Position numbers and translations under genes: made by a program | Notes under the pieces: generated by a model | Databases searched by the model: none | What the model was told of the DNA's origin: nothing | Seen by the model: only the letters and a program-made list of their open reading frames with translations | NCBI RefSeq assembly: GCF_026967805.1 | Contig: NZ_JAPVBG010000003.1 | Span: forward strand, 124,001-188,000 | Direction of reading: 5' to 3' | Source of the DNA: Blastococcus sp. VKM Ac-2987 | GTDB lineage: Bacteria > Actinomycetota > Actinomycetes > Mycobacteriales > Geodermatophilaceae | DNA: 64,000 nucleotides | Shown here: piece after piece, positions 42,090-51,581 of the stretch | Position numbering within the stretch: position 1 is the stretch's first letter | How the letters are laid out: every line of letters begins with the position of its first letter

Positions 42090-42832
42090 GCGCCGGGACC
42101 GGGCAGGTGGCCGACGACCCGTGGGCGGCGCTGCGGGCGGCGACCCGGGCCCGCGTGGCCCTGGGCCGCGCGGGGGACGGGCTGCCCACCGCGCGGGAGC
42201 TGGAGTTCCGGCTGGCGCACGCGGTGGCGCGCGACGCCGTGCACACGGCCCTCGACGCGGACCTCGTCCGGGCCGGGCTGGACGGGCTACCGGTGCTCGA
42301 GGTGCACTCGGCGGCGGCCGACCGCGCCGAGTACCTGCAGCGGCCCGACCTCGGGCGGCGGCTGGCGCCGGGGTGGTCGCTGCCGCGCCCGGAGGCCGAC
42401 GTCGCGATCGTGCTGGCCGACGGGCTCTCGCCGCGCGCCGTGCACGAGCACGGGGCGGCGCTGGTCATGGCGCTGCTGGACCGGCTGGCCGACTGGTCGG
42501 TCGGGCCGGTGGTGCTCGCCGCCCAGGCGCGGGTGGCGCTCGGCGACGAGATCGGCGCGGCCCTCGGCGCCCGCGTCGTCCTGGTGCTGATCGGCGAGCG
42601 GCCGGGGCTCTCCTCGGCGGACTCGCTCGGCGTCTACCTGACCTGGGCGCCGCGGCCGGGCCGGGTGGACGCCGAGCGCAACTGCGTCTCCAACGTCCGG
42701 CCGCCGCACGGCCTGGGCTACGCCGACGCCGCCGACCTCGTCGTCCGGCTCCTGGGCGCGGCGCGGGAGCTCGGCGCGTCCGGCGTCGCGCTCAAGGACG
42801 AGGGCCCCGCGCTCCCCTCCGGCGCCGGCTGA
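42086..42832 (+). CDS. eutC: Ethanolamine ammonia-lyase small subunit
   Basis: 248 residues. DPWAALRAATRARVALGRAGDGLPTARELEFRLAHAVARDAVH at the N terminus, DVAIVLADGLSPRAVHEHGAALV and ERPGLSSADSLGVYLTWAPRPG, then RNCVSNVRPPHGLGY are EutC signatures. It contributes the cobalamin-binding side of the active site. Last gene of eat-eutB-eutC; no EutA reactivator, no alcohol/aldehyde dehydrogenase and no shell protein genes follow. Confidence 0.93.
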   Translation: MSAGTGQVADDPWAALRAATRARVALGRAGDGLPTARELEFRLAHAVARDAVHTALDADLVRAGLDGLPVLEVHSAAADRAEYLQRPDLGRRLAPGWSLPRPEADVAIVLADGLSPRAVHEHGAALVMALLDRLADWSVGPVVLAAQARVALGDEIGAALGARVVLVLIGERPGLSSADSLGVYLTWAPRPGRVDAERNCVSNVRPPHGLGYADAADLVVRLLGAARELGASGVALKDEGPALPSGAG

Positions 42833-42876
42833 GCGGCGGGGGAGGGGGGCGCGGGGCCCGTCGGGTCCGGTCGGCG

Positions 42877-44499
42877 TCAGGGGCCGCCGGGCCGCCCGGT
42901 GCCCGGGTCCTCGCGGGTCCCGTCGCCGGGGTGCCGCTCCACCGAGACCGCGGTGGTCAGACCGTGGTGGGAGTGCGCCTCCTCGATCTCGTGCGTGGCC
43001 TCGCTGAGGAGCGGCACGGTGGGCTTCCGGGGAAGCAGCCGCCGGACCAGGGGCCACAGCAGGACCAGCGCCACGATGACGTACACCGTGACCGTCAGCG
43101 GGGTGACCAGACCGCTCAGCTGGCCGTTGCTCAGCTGCAGGGCCTGGCGCAGCTCCGCCTCGGCGTAGGGGCCGAGGATCACCCCGATGATCGCCGGCAG
43201 GATGGGCAGGCCGTACCGGCGCATCATGAACCCGAGCGCCCCGATGACCAGCAGCAGGAACAGGTCGAACGGGTTGGCGTTGGCCGCGTACGCGCCGAGG
43301 CTGGAGAAGAACAGGATGCCCGCGTAGAGGTACGAGCGGGGGATCCGCAGCAGCCGGGCCCAGAGCGGTGCCAGCGGCAGGTTGAGCACCAGCAGCACGG
43401 TGTTGCCGATGAACAGGCTGGCGATGAGGCCCCACACCAGCACCGGCTCGGTGTCGAACAGCCGCGGCCCGGGCTCGATCCCGTAGCTCTGGATGGCCGC
43501 CAGCATGACCGCCGCCGTCGCCGTCGTCGGGATGCCGAGGGTCAGCAGCGGGACCAGACCGCCCGCGGCGGAGGCGTTGTTCGTCGCCTCCGGGCCGGCC
43601 ACCCCCTCGATCGCACCCTTGCCGAACTCCTCCGGGTGCTTGGACAGGCGCTTCTCGGTGACGTAGGAGAGGAAGGTCGGGATCTCCGCGCCGCCGGCGG
43701 GGATGGCCCCGAACGGGAAGCCGATCGCGCTGCCGCGCAGCCACGGCTTCCAGGACCGGCGGAAGTCCTCCCGGCTCATCCGGGGGTTGCCCACCGGGAT
43801 GACGTCCAGCGGTCGCCGCCGCAGGTGCGCCGCCGTCCACAGCGCCTCGCCGACGGCGAACAGGCCCACCGCGACGACGATGACGTCGATCCCGTCGGCC
43901 AGCTCGGGGACGCCGAAGGTGAGCCGCTGCTGACCGGACGTCGGGTCGATGCCGATCAGCCCGATGGTCAGCCCGATGCCGAGCGCGGCCAGGCCGCGGA
44001 TGCGGGAGCTGCCGAGCACCGACGTCACCGCGATGAAGGCCAGCACCATGATGGCGAAGGTGTCCGCCGGTGAGACCTCGACGGCCAGGTCGGCGACGGC
44101 AGGGGCCACCAGGGCCAGCAGCAGGGTGGCGATCGTGCCCGCGACGAACGACCCGATCGCCGCGGTGGCCAGTGCCTGGGCCGCCCGCCCCGACCGCGCC
44201 ATCTTGTTGCCCTCGATGGCGGTCACCACCGAGGCGCTCTCGCCGGGGGTGTTCAGCAGGATCGACGTCGTCGAGCCGCCGTACATGCCGCCGTAGTAGA
44301 TGCCGGCGAACATGATCAGCGCGGTCGTGACGTCGAGGCCGCGGGTCAGCGGCAGCAGCAGGGCGACGGTCATGGCCGGCCCGATGCCGGGCAGCACGCC
44401 GATCGCGGTGCCGAGCAGCACGCCGATGAACGCGTACAGCAGGTTGGTCGGCGTCAGCGCGGTGCCGAAGCCGCCGATCAGTTCCGAGAAGGCGTCCAT
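42877..44499 (-). CDS. tctA: Tripartite tricarboxylate transporter, large membrane subunit
   Basis: 540 residues and about twelve helices in two related halves, each with the loop [10 protein letters not shown] or [33 protein letters not shown] and [18 protein letters not shown] are TctA hallmarks. With TctB it forms a secondary (ion-driven) importer. Its start overlaps the TctB stop (TGATG). Which organic acid it carries is unknown; the kinase/regulator pair divergent from it should sense that acid. Confidence 0.92.
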   Translation of the reverse strand: MDAFSELIGGFGTALTPTNLLYAFIGVLLGTAIGVLPGIGPAMTVALLLPLTRGLDVTTALIMFAGIYYGGMYGGSTTSILLNTPGESASVVTAIEGNKMARSGRAAQALATAAIGSFVAGTIATLLLALVAPAVADLAVEVSPADTFAIMVLAFIAVTSVLGSSRIRGLAALGIGLTIGLIGIDPTSGQQRLTFGVPELADGIDVIVVAVGLFAVGEALWTAAHLRRRPLDVIPVGNPRMSREDFRRSWKPWLRGSAIGFPFGAIPAGGAEIPTFLSYVTEKRLSKHPEEFGKGAIEGVAGPEATNNASAAGGLVPLLTLGIPTTATAAVMLAAIQSYGIEPGPRLFDTEPVLVWGLIASLFIGNTVLLVLNLPLAPLWARLLRIPRSYLYAGILFFSSLGAYAANANPFDLFLLLVIGALGFMMRRYGLPILPAIIGVILGPYAEAELRQALQLSNGQLSGLVTPLTVTVYVIVALVLLWPLVRRLLPRKPTVPLLSEATHEIEEAHSHHGLTTAVSVERHPGDGTREDPGTGRPGGP

Positions 44500-45011
44500 C
44501 AGAGGATCCCCTCCAGCACGCCCACGGGCAGGGAGATGTTCAGCCCCAGGACGAACAGGTACCAGGAGCCGACGGACAGCACGACGGCGATCACGGCGTC
44601 CCGGACGTAGTGCCGGCTGCCGAGCGCGAAGGCCGAGCCCCAGAAGAGGACCGCGCCGGAGACGGGCCAGCCGAGCGGCTCGATCAGCAGGGCGTTGGCG
44701 ACGAAGGCGGCCGCCAGCATGGCGATGGTCAGCCAGTCGCTGCCGCCGGTCAGCTCGACGTCCTCGCCGCCTTCCGGCTCGCCGCGGCCGCCGCGCCACA
44801 CGTCCACGGCGAGGAAGCCCGCCACGACCACGAGGAGCCCGCCGACCACCAGGGGGATCGTCGCCGGTCCGACCGGGCCACGGGCGATGAGGCTCTCCGG
44901 CAGGAGGAGCGCCTGCACGATGACGAGGATCCCGAGCGCCGCGAGGAACAGGGCCACCCCGAACTCGGAGCGGCCCTGTTCCGGAGCGCCGCCGGGAGCG
45001 GCAGAGCTCAT
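44499..45011 (-). CDS. tctB: Tripartite tricarboxylate transporter, small membrane subunit
   Basis: 170 residues, four helices, with [20 protein letters not shown] near the N terminus and LGRGGxGEPEGG-like acidic cytoplasmic loop, the usual TctB size and topology. ATGA overlap with the stop of TctC and TGATG overlap with TctA show the order tctC-tctB-tctA in one transcript. Confidence 0.88.
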   Translation of the reverse strand: MSSAAPGGAPEQGRSEFGVALFLAALGILVIVQALLLPESLIARGPVGPATIPLVVGGLLVVVAGFLAVDVWRGGRGEPEGGEDVELTGGSDWLTIAMLAAAFVANALLIEPLGWPVSGAVLFWGSAFALGSRHYVRDAVIAVVLSVGSWYLFVLGLNISLPVGVLEGIL

Positions 45012-46012
45012 ACCAGACCCAGCTCGCTCATGACGGACTCGACCCGGTCGCTCTCCTCGGTGAGGAACTCGGTGAAGTCGTCACCGGTGACGAACGCGTC
45101 GGTCCAGCCCTGGTCCTCGAGCACCTGCTGCCACGCCTCGCTGTCGTGCATCTCGGTGACGGCGTCGACGAAGCGCTGCCGCTCGTCCTCGGTGATGCCC
45201 GGAGCGGCGACGATCCCGCGCCAGTTGGAGAAGACGAGGTCCACGCCCTCCTCGGTCAGGGTCGGGGCGTCGACGCCCTCGACGGGCTCCTCGCTGGTGA
45301 CGGCCAGGATCCGGACGTCGCCGGAGGCGGCCGACTCGGCGACCTCGCCGACACCGGTCGCGGCGAACGCGACGTCCCCGCCGAGGATGCCGGCCAGCAG
45401 CTCGCCGCCGCCGTCGTAGGCCACGTAGTTGACGGCCGTGGGCTCCACGCCGACCTCCTCGGCCAGCAGCATCGGCGTCAGGTGGTCGGGGCCGCCCGGG
45501 TTCGACGCGCCGCCCACCGGGGTGTTGCCCGGGTCGGCCTGCCACGCGGCGACGAGGTCGTCGAGCGTCTGGTAGGGGGAGTCGCCCGGGACGACGATCG
45601 CCTCGGCCTCCTCGATCAGCTTGGCGACGGGGGTGGTCTCGTCCAGGGTCGCCTCGGACTGGTTGCTGAACTGGGCACCGACGACACCGAGCCCCATCTG
45701 CATGAGCATCTCGGCGTTGCCCTCCTCGTTCACCAGCCGCTGGAGGCCCACCGTGCCGCCGGCGCCCTCGAGGTTGAACACCTCGATCGACGAGGCCAGC
45801 TCCTCCTCCTCGAGGACGGTGGCCACCTCGCGGGCGGTGGTGTCGTAGCCGCTGCCGGGCGAGTTCGGGACCAGGAACCGCAGCCCGCTGATCGCCCCCT
45901 CGTCGCCGCCGCCGGACGCGGAGCCGCCCTCGGCGGTGGTGCCGCAGCCGGTGAGCACGAGGCCGGCGGCGACGGTGCCGACGGTGAGCCTCCGCAGGGA
46001 AGCAGTGCGCAT
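45008..46012 (-). CDS. tctC: Tripartite tricarboxylate transporter substrate-binding lipoprotein
   Basis: 334 residues. Lipobox LTGC with Cys23; [24 protein letters not shown] and [21 protein letters not shown] are the ligand loops of the Bug/TctC family, and [13 protein letters not shown] is the second domain mark. It captures a carboxylate outside the membrane and hands it to TctAB. Divergent from the histidine kinase gene with a 177-base control region. Confidence 0.92.
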   Translation of the reverse strand: MRTASLRRLTVGTVAAGLVLTGCGTTAEGGSASGGGDEGAISGLRFLVPNSPGSGYDTTAREVATVLEEEELASSIEVFNLEGAGGTVGLQRLVNEEGNAEMLMQMGLGVVGAQFSNQSEATLDETTPVAKLIEEAEAIVVPGDSPYQTLDDLVAAWQADPGNTPVGGASNPGGPDHLTPMLLAEEVGVEPTAVNYVAYDGGGELLAGILGGDVAFAATGVGEVAESAASGDVRILAVTSEEPVEGVDAPTLTEEGVDLVFSNWRGIVAAPGITEDERQRFVDAVTEMHDSEAWQQVLEDQGWTDAFVTGDDFTEFLTEESDRVESVMSELGLV

Positions 46013-46189
46013 GTGTTCCTCCTGTGTGTCCGGCGGGTTCCCGCCGTCTGACAGGACGGTGTCAACGGGGTTGGGCCGTGTCACCCTTGCGTGCGCAATG
46101 AGCTTTGTGGTCGTTGTGTCCACGGTCACAGCGGTGTGCCGGCCGGGCAGCATCGGCACGCCCACCTCCCCCGACGACAGGAGATGCCC

Positions 46190-47800
46190 GTGACCCGGCG
46201 GCTCTCGCTCGCCGGCCAGCTCCTGGCCCTGCAGGTGGTCATCATCTGCGTCGTCCTGGTGGGCGTGGCCGCGGTGACCGTGGCCCAGTCCACGAAGCGG
46301 GCCCAGGAGACCGAGGGGCGCCGGGCGCTGTCGGTCGCGGAGACCCTCGCCAACGCGCGCATCCTCCGCGAGGCCGTCGACGAGGGCAGGGTCGACTACG
46401 TGCGGATCGCCGCCGAGAGCACCCGGAGCGTCTCGGACTCGGCCTCGGTGGTCGTCGCCCGCGACGACCGGGAGGTGATCGCCAGCGCCGACCCCGGCGA
46501 GCTGGGCACCCGGTTCCCGGTCGGGGACAGCACGGTCCTCGAGGGGCGCGCGTGGCTCGGGGAACGCGAGTTCGACGGCCGGTCGGCCGCCGTGGCCATG
46601 GTGCCGGTGCTCACCGGGCCGGAGCGCGACACCGCCGGCTTCGTGGCCGTCACGCGCTTCTACCCGTCGCTGATGGACGGTCTGGCCGCGGCCGCGCCCA
46701 ACCTGCTGACCTACCTGGGGCTGGCGAGCGGGATCGGGTTCGGCGGCTCGTTGCTGGTCGCCCGCCGGGTCAAGCGCCAGACCCTGGGTCTGGAGCCGGC
46801 CGAGATCACCGGGCTGGTGGAGCACCGCGACGCGATGCTGCACGGCATCCGCGAGGGCGTGGTGGGCCTCGACCTCCGGGGCCGGGTGACCCTGGTCAGC
46901 GACGAGGCGATCCGGCTGCTGCAGATCCCCGGGGACGCGCTCGGCCGCACCCTCGCCGATCTGGGGGTCGGGGAGGAGATGCGGGACGCCCTGCTCTCCG
47001 ACGAGGTGGAGCGGGACCGCGCGGTGGCCAGCGGCGGGCGCGTCGTCGTCGTCAACCGGCTGCCCATCGCCAGCCACGGGCGGCCGATCGGCTCGGTGAC
47101 GACGCTGCGCGACCGCACCGAGCTGCTCGAGCTGCGGCGCGAGCTGGACCTCACCCGGCACGTCACCGACACGCTCCGCGCGCAGGCCCACGAGTTCAGC
47201 AACCGGCTGCACACGATCGCCGGGCTGATCGAGCTGGGGGAGGGCGACGAGGCGGTCCGGTTCGTCCACCGGATCAGCTCGAGCCGGTCCGAGCTCGCCG
47301 GGGCGGTCACCGAGGCGGTCCGCGACCCGTCGGTGGCGGCCCTGCTGATCGCCAAGGCCAGCCAGGCCGCCGAGCTGGGCGTCGAGCTGCGGATCGCCCC
47401 GGACTCCTCGCTGCCGGTCCTGGACGGCGAGCTGAGCGCCGACGTCGCGACCGTCGTCGGGAACCTGGTGGACAACGCCATGGACGCCGCCTCGTCGTCG
47501 GCGCAGCGCTGGGTGGAGGTGACGGTGGGGCTGATCGACGGGGAGGTCGACGTGGTGGTCCGGGACTCCGGGGCCGGGGTGCCGCCGGGCATGGAGAAGG
47601 AGGTGTTCCGGCGGGGCGTGTCCACCAAGGGCGGCCCGGCGCCGGACGCCGCCGGCGCGCCCGCCCGGGAGCGGGGCATCGGGCTGTCCCTCGTGCACCT
47701 GGTGTGCGCCCGCCGCGGCGGGGAGGCGACCGCGTCCTCGGCCGGTGGCTCCACCTTCACCGCCCGGCTGCCCGCCGAGCCGGCGCTGATCAGCTCGTGA
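46190..47800 (+). CDS. CitA/DcuS-like sensor histidine kinase
   Basis: 536 residues. Helix 1 (about 8-30), an external PAS/Cache-like domain (about 31-165), helix 2, a cytoplasmic PAS, then RAQAHEFSNRLHTIAGLIELG with the SpoOB-type phospho-His, and GHKL boxes NLVDNAMDAA and RGIGLSLVHLV. This is the arrangement of carboxylate sensors (CitA, DcuS, DpiB). GTG 46190 has AGGAG at 6 bases; ATG 46184 touches its ribosome site. Target is probably the tct operon read in the opposite direction. Confidence 0.88.
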   Translation: MTRRLSLAGQLLALQVVIICVVLVGVAAVTVAQSTKRAQETEGRRALSVAETLANARILREAVDEGRVDYVRIAAESTRSVSDSASVVVARDDREVIASADPGELGTRFPVGDSTVLEGRAWLGEREFDGRSAAVAMVPVLTGPERDTAGFVAVTRFYPSLMDGLAAAAPNLLTYLGLASGIGFGGSLLVARRVKRQTLGLEPAEITGLVEHRDAMLHGIREGVVGLDLRGRVTLVSDEAIRLLQIPGDALGRTLADLGVGEEMRDALLSDEVERDRAVASGGRVVVVNRLPIASHGRPIGSVTTLRDRTELLELRRELDLTRHVTDTLRAQAHEFSNRLHTIAGLIELGEGDEAVRFVHRISSSRSELAGAVTEAVRDPSVAALLIAKASQAAELGVELRIAPDSSLPVLDGELSADVATVVGNLVDNAMDAASSSAQRWVEVTVGLIDGEVDVVVRDSGAGVPPGMEKEVFRRGVSTKGGPAPDAAGAPARERGIGLSLVHLVCARRGGEATASSAGGSTFTARLPAEPALISS

Positions 47801-48501
47801 TCCGGGTCCTGATCGTCGACGACGACTTCATGGTCGCGAAGGTGCACGCCGGGTTCGTCGCGGCGCTCGACGGGTTCGAGGTGGTCGGCTCCGCCTCGAC
47901 CGGCGCGGCCGCCCTGGAGGCCATCGGCCGGCTGGCGCCGGACCTGGTGCTGCTCGACGTCTACCTGCCGGACATGACCGGGCTGGACGTCCTGCGGCGG
48001 CTCCGGGCGGAGGCGTCGGGCGTCGACGTCATGGTCATCAGCGCCGCGCGGGACGTGGAGAGCATCCGGAGCGCGCTGCACGGGGGCGCCCTGCACTACC
48101 TGGTCAAGCCCTTCGACCGGGGGACGTTCGAGTCGCGGCTGCATGACTACGCCGCGCTCCGGGCGGAGCTGACCGAGCTCGGCGACGCGGCCCAGGCCGA
48201 CGTCGACCGGCTGTTCGGAGGAGCCCGGGGCACCGCTCCGGCGATCGCGCCGACGCCCAAGGGCATCGCGCCGGAGACCCTCGAGGTGGTCCGCGGCGCG
48301 CTGCGGGCGGCCGGCCCGGAGGGGCTGTCCGCCTCGGAGTGCAGCGAGCGCACCGGGCTGGCGCGGGTCAGCGCCCGCCGGTACCTGGAGCAGCTGGTCG
48401 CGCAGCAGGAGGCGGACGTCCGGCAGCGGTACGGGACCGCCGGGCGCCCCGAGCGACGCTTCACCCTGCGCCCGGGGTCCGGTCGTGACCGGGCGCGATG
48501 A
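47797..48501 (+). CDS. CitB/DcuR-like response regulator
   Basis: 234 residues, GTGA overlap with the kinase. The receiver has LIVDDD, LVLLDVYLPDMTGLD (phospho-Asp) and YLVKPFDRGTF, then a linker and a C-terminal winged-helix part with LSASECSERTGLARVSARRYLEQL, as in the CitB/DcuR class. It should control organic-acid transport, most likely tctCBA. A TGCGCAATG word recurs at 46092 and 48527, a weak hint of a binding site. Confidence 0.88.
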   Translation: MIRVLIVDDDFMVAKVHAGFVAALDGFEVVGSASTGAAALEAIGRLAPDLVLLDVYLPDMTGLDVLRRLRAEASGVDVMVISAARDVESIRSALHGGALHYLVKPFDRGTFESRLHDYAALRAELTELGDAAQADVDRLFGGARGTAPAIAPTPKGIAPETLEVVRGALRAAGPEGLSASECSERTGLARVSARRYLEQLVAQQEADVRQRYGTAGRPERRFTLRPGSGRDRAR

Positions 48502-48571
48502 CGCAAGGACCGAAACGACCGTTAGCTGCGCAATGCTGACGTCGCCGCCGCCGGGGGGTGATGCTGACCAC

Positions 48572-48967
48572 ATGACCATCGTCGTGGGCTACGTCCCCAC
48601 CCCCGAGGGCGAGGCGGCGCTGTCGGCCGCGGTCGCCGAGGCGGGCCTCCGCCAGCAGCCGCTGCACGTCGTCAACACCTCGCGCGGCGACGCCTACGTC
48701 GACAACCGGTTCCTGCCGGAGGAGCAGGTGGCCGCGCTGCGCGAGCGGCTGGACGCCACCGGCGTCGTCTACGAGATCGACCAGAAGGTGCGGGGTCACG
48801 AGGCGGCCGAGGAGGTCGTCGAGGCGGCGGACCGGGTCAAGGCCAGCCTCATCGTGATCGGTCTGCGGCGCCGGTCGCCGACGGGGAAGCTGATCACCGG
48901 CAGCCAGGCGCAGCGGATCCTGCTCGACGCGAACTGCCCGGTGCTGGCGGTGAAGGCGGCCCGCTGA
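48572..48967 (+). CDS. Universal stress protein (UspA family)
   Basis: 131 residues, single Usp domain. TIVVGYVPTPEGEAAL at the start, ASLIVIGLRRRSPTGKLITGSQAQRILLDANCPVLAV at the end; the G-x2-G-x9-G-S type ATP loop is present as GLRRRSPTGKLITGSQ. It follows the regulator gene by 70 bases and may belong to the same response. Role in the cell unspecific. Confidence 0.87.
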   Translation: MTIVVGYVPTPEGEAALSAAVAEAGLRQQPLHVVNTSRGDAYVDNRFLPEEQVAALRERLDATGVVYEIDQKVRGHEAAEEVVEAADRVKASLIVIGLRRRSPTGKLITGSQAQRILLDANCPVLAVKAAR

Positions 48968-48982
48968 CCGGGCGTCGCCGGC

Positions 48983-49702
48983 TCAGCCCAGCAGGTCGAG
49001 CGCGGCGCCCGGCGCGCGGGCGAGGTTGCCGAAGATGGTGCGCAGGCTCTGCGCCAGGTGCTCGGTGACCGCCGCGGCGGCCTCGTCGCCGTCGCCGGCC
49101 AGGAGCCCGTCGCACATCCGCAGGTGCTCGACGACGGACACCTCCACGCGCTGCGGGTCGATGTGCGACAGGTTGCGCAGCCGGGCGGTGTGCGGCCGCA
49201 GCTCGGCGATCGTGCGCCGGAGGTGCTCGTTGCGGGTGGCGCCGATGACCGCCCAGTCGAACCGGTCGGCCAGCTCGTAGAAGGCGCGGGAGCGCGCCGG
49301 GGAGGGCGCGCGGCGCTGGAGGCGGGCGAACCCGGTGCGCATGGCGGCGAAGGCGCGGCGCAGCTCGGGAGCGCCGGCCGCGGCCTCCGTCGCCTGGCGG
49401 ATCGCCGCGGGCTCGAGCAGCGCGCGGAAGTCGAACAGGTCGCGGACGCTCTGCAGGGACACCCGCGAGACCCGCGCTCCCTGCCGCGGCGCCAGCTCCA
49501 CCAGCCCCTCGCCGGCCAGCCGGCGCAGCGCCTCCCGCACCGGCGTCCGGGAGGCGCCCATGCGGTCGACGAGCGCGAGCTCGGACAGGGGGGTGCCCGG
49601 GGCCAGCTCGCCGAGCTCGATCTCCTCCTTGAGACGGCGGTGGACGAGGTCGGCCTTGCTGACGTCGCTCGCCGGCTCCCGTCCGCCGGGTGCGGTGGTC
49701 AT
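48983..49702 (-). CDS. GntR-family (FCD-type) regulator
   Basis: 239 residues. N-terminal winged helix LSELALVDRMGASRTPVREALRRLAGEGLVEL, then a helical FCD ligand domain (RALLEPAAIRQA, HLRMCDGLLAGD). FCD members usually repress catabolic operons and respond to organic acids. ATGA overlap with the dehydrogenase stop; the palindrome TGATGTATACAGCA in front of that gene pair is the likely operator. Confidence 0.9.
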   Translation of the reverse strand: MTTAPGGREPASDVSKADLVHRRLKEEIELGELAPGTPLSELALVDRMGASRTPVREALRRLAGEGLVELAPRQGARVSRVSLQSVRDLFDFRALLEPAAIRQATEAAAGAPELRRAFAAMRTGFARLQRRAPSPARSRAFYELADRFDWAVIGATRNEHLRRTIAELRPHTARLRNLSHIDPQRVEVSVVEHLRMCDGLLAGDGDEAAAAVTEHLAQSLRTIFGNLARAPGAALDLLG

Positions 49703-50760
49703 CGCACCTCCTCTGCCGGGAACGGCACCCCGACGTCCGCCGCGAGCGCGCGGAGGTCGGCCAGCGACTGCTCGGCGAGGAGCACCCCACCGGCCGCGAG
49801 GTTCACCGCCTCCGCACGGTCCTCCACCTCCCCCGGGTGGAACACCTCGTCGAACCCCTGCGCCAGCGGCACGGCCTTCACCTCGTCGACGAGCTGCCGC
49901 ACGCGGGCCTCGTAGCCGGCGCGGTCCCCGAAGGCGTCCGGGTCGAGGACGAGGAAGAGGTGGCCGCAGCGGCTGCGCTCGGCCGCCTCGTAGGGGCCGT
50001 GCACCCCGGTGCCGACGGCGCTGCCGGTCAGGGCGCCCGACAGCACGTCCATCAGGAAGCTGATCGCGTATCCCTTGTGGCCGGCCATCGGGAGGAGCAC
50101 GCCGAGCACCCCCTCGGCCGGATCGGTCGTCGGCCGCCCGTCGGGGGCGAGCGCCCACGACTCCGGGATCGGCTCGCCGCGGTTCCCGGCCAGGTGGATC
50201 TTCCCCCGTGCGACCGCGGTGTTCGCGATGTCGACGGCCACGACCCCGCCGTCGGGCCCCGGCGCGGCGATCGACCACGGGTTCGTGCCCAGCCGCTTCT
50301 CGCGGCCGCCCCACGGCGCCATCGCCGGGCTGGCGTTGGTGGTGAGGACGGCGACGAAGCCCTCGCTGGCCGCCCGGCGGGTGAAGTACATGGCGGTGCC
50401 GAAGTGGTTGGAGTCGCGCACGCCCACCACCCCGACGCCGTGGGTCCGGGCCCGCTCCACGGCCAGCAGGCGGGCGCGCTCGGCCAGCACCTGGCCGATG
50501 CCGTCCCGGCCGTCGAGCAGCACGAGGGGGCCGGTGTCGGACAGGACGGCGGGATCGGTGACCGCCCGCATGGCGCCGGACCGCAGCCGGGCCGCGTACC
50601 AGGGGAGGCGCAGGAGGCCGTGCGACTGGTGACCCCACAGGTCGGCCTGGACCAGGCTGTCGGCCACGATCGCCCCGTCGGCCGGGGGGACGCCGAGGGC
50701 GGCGAGGATCTCGACCCCCAGGGCCCGCAGGGTGTCCGGTGCGATCCGCTGCTCCGTCAT
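49699..50760 (-). CDS. Malate/L-lactate/ureidoglycolate dehydrogenase family (LDH2)
   Basis: 353 residues. The catalytic His lies in WGHQSHGLLRLPWY (about 48), the NAD-binding region includes VRDSNHFGTAMYFTRRA and TTNASPAMAPWGG with LGTNPWSIAAP. The family oxidises 2-hydroxy acids such as malate, lactate, sulfolactate or ureidoglycolate. Co-transcribed with the GntR regulator and divergent from the monooxygenase-cupin-dehydrogenase genes, so these probably share one degradation route. Confidence 0.87.
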   Translation of the reverse strand: MTEQRIAPDTLRALGVEILAALGVPPADGAIVADSLVQADLWGHQSHGLLRLPWYAARLRSGAMRAVTDPAVLSDTGPLVLLDGRDGIGQVLAERARLLAVERARTHGVGVVGVRDSNHFGTAMYFTRRAASEGFVAVLTTNASPAMAPWGGREKRLGTNPWSIAAPGPDGGVVAVDIANTAVARGKIHLAGNRGEPIPESWALAPDGRPTTDPAEGVLGVLLPMAGHKGYAISFLMDVLSGALTGSAVGTGVHGPYEAAERSRCGHLFLVLDPDAFGDRAGYEARVRQLVDEVKAVPLAQGFDEVFHPGEVEDRAEAVNLAAGGVLLAEQSLADLRALAADVGVPFPAEEVR

Positions 50761-50793
50761 GACAGGACCTCGTCTCGTCTCTGGCGTACTACA

Positions 50794-50807
50794 TGATGTA
50801 TACAGCA
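50794..50807. promoter_or_regulatory. Palindromic operator for the FCD-GntR regulator
   Basis: TGATGTATACAGCA reads TG-N-TGTATACA-N-CA on both strands, a form common to GntR/FadR-type sites. It sits in the 83-base gap between the divergent dehydrogenase and monooxygenase genes, and the region is notably AT-rich. The regulator encoded at 48983-49702 is the obvious candidate to bind it. Confidence 0.65.
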
Positions 50808-50843
50808 GGTATGCAGAACGGCGACAGCTTCGAGGGGACGGCG

Positions 50844-51155
50844 ATGTTCAGCCTGGTGGTCCAGATGGAGGTGCAGCCGGGCCGGCGCGAGCAGTTCCTG
50901 GCCGGGATGAGCGCGAACGCCGAAGCGTCGGTGCGCGACGAGCCGGGGTGCCTGCGGTTCGACGTGTGCTCGGTCGAGGGCGACGAGAACCGCTTCGTCC
51001 TGTACGAGCTCTACACCGACGCGGACGCGTTCGCCGCGCACAAGGCGTCCCCGCACTTCGCCGAGTGGCGCACGATCGCCGCGCAGGTGCTCGCCGGCCA
51101 GACCAACACCCCCGGCCGGCTGCTGGTCACCCACACCACCGAGGAGCCGTCATGA
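50844..51155 (+). CDS. Antibiotic biosynthesis monooxygenase (ABM) domain protein
   Basis: 103 residues. FSLVVQMEVQPGRREQFLAGM, then EPGCLRFDVCSVEGDENRFVLYELYTDADAFAAHKASPHFAEW is a complete ABM ferredoxin-like fold as in YgiN-type quinol monooxygenases. Cofactor-free members oxidise phenolic or quinol compounds. ATG 50844 is preferred, with GAGGGG at 6 bases; upstream ATGs overlap the operator. ATGA overlap with the cupin gene. Confidence 0.82.
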   Translation: MFSLVVQMEVQPGRREQFLAGMSANAEASVRDEPGCLRFDVCSVEGDENRFVLYELYTDADAFAAHKASPHFAEWRTIAAQVLAGQTNTPGRLLVTHTTEEPS

Positions 51156-51580
51156 CCCAGCCCGTCCCGCCGTCGATGGTCCTGCGCAGGGAGGAGATCG
51201 AAGGGTTCGACCGCGGCAACGGCGTGGTCACCCTGCCGTTCGTCGGGAAGTGGAACTGCTCGAGCAACCGGGTGACCACCGGTATGACCGTGTTCTCCCC
51301 GGGCACCGGCATCCCGCTGCACTCGCACAACGTCGAGGAGACCGTGCTGGTGTTCGAGGGCGAGGCGACCGCGGTCGTCGGGGACGAGGAGTTCGACCTC
51401 GTCGCCGGTCAGGCCACCTGGGTGCCCGCCGGCGTCCCGCACTGCTTCCGCAACCGCGGCAAGGGCTCGATGACCATCTACTGGGTCTACGGCGGGCGCG
51501 ACGTCACCCGGACGATCACCGCCACCGGCGAGACGTTCGAGCACCTCTCGGACGCCGACCGCGGCGCCACCCCGGCCTGA
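51152..51580 (+). CDS. Cupin-domain protein
   Basis: 142 residues. Metal ligands: His-x-His in PLHSHNVEETVLVFEG with Glu, then a late His in PAGVPHCFRN. One conserved beta-barrel. Cupins of this type act as dioxygenases, isomerases or sensors of small acids. It is translated from an ATG overlapping the monooxygenase stop and is followed one base later by the dehydrogenase gene, so all three should act on the same compound. Confidence 0.82.
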   Translation: MTQPVPPSMVLRREEIEGFDRGNGVVTLPFVGKWNCSSNRVTTGMTVFSPGTGIPLHSHNVEETVLVFEGEATAVVGDEEFDLVAGQATWVPAGVPHCFRNRGKGSMTIYWVYGGRDVTRTITATGETFEHLSDADRGATPA

Positions 51581-51581
51581 C

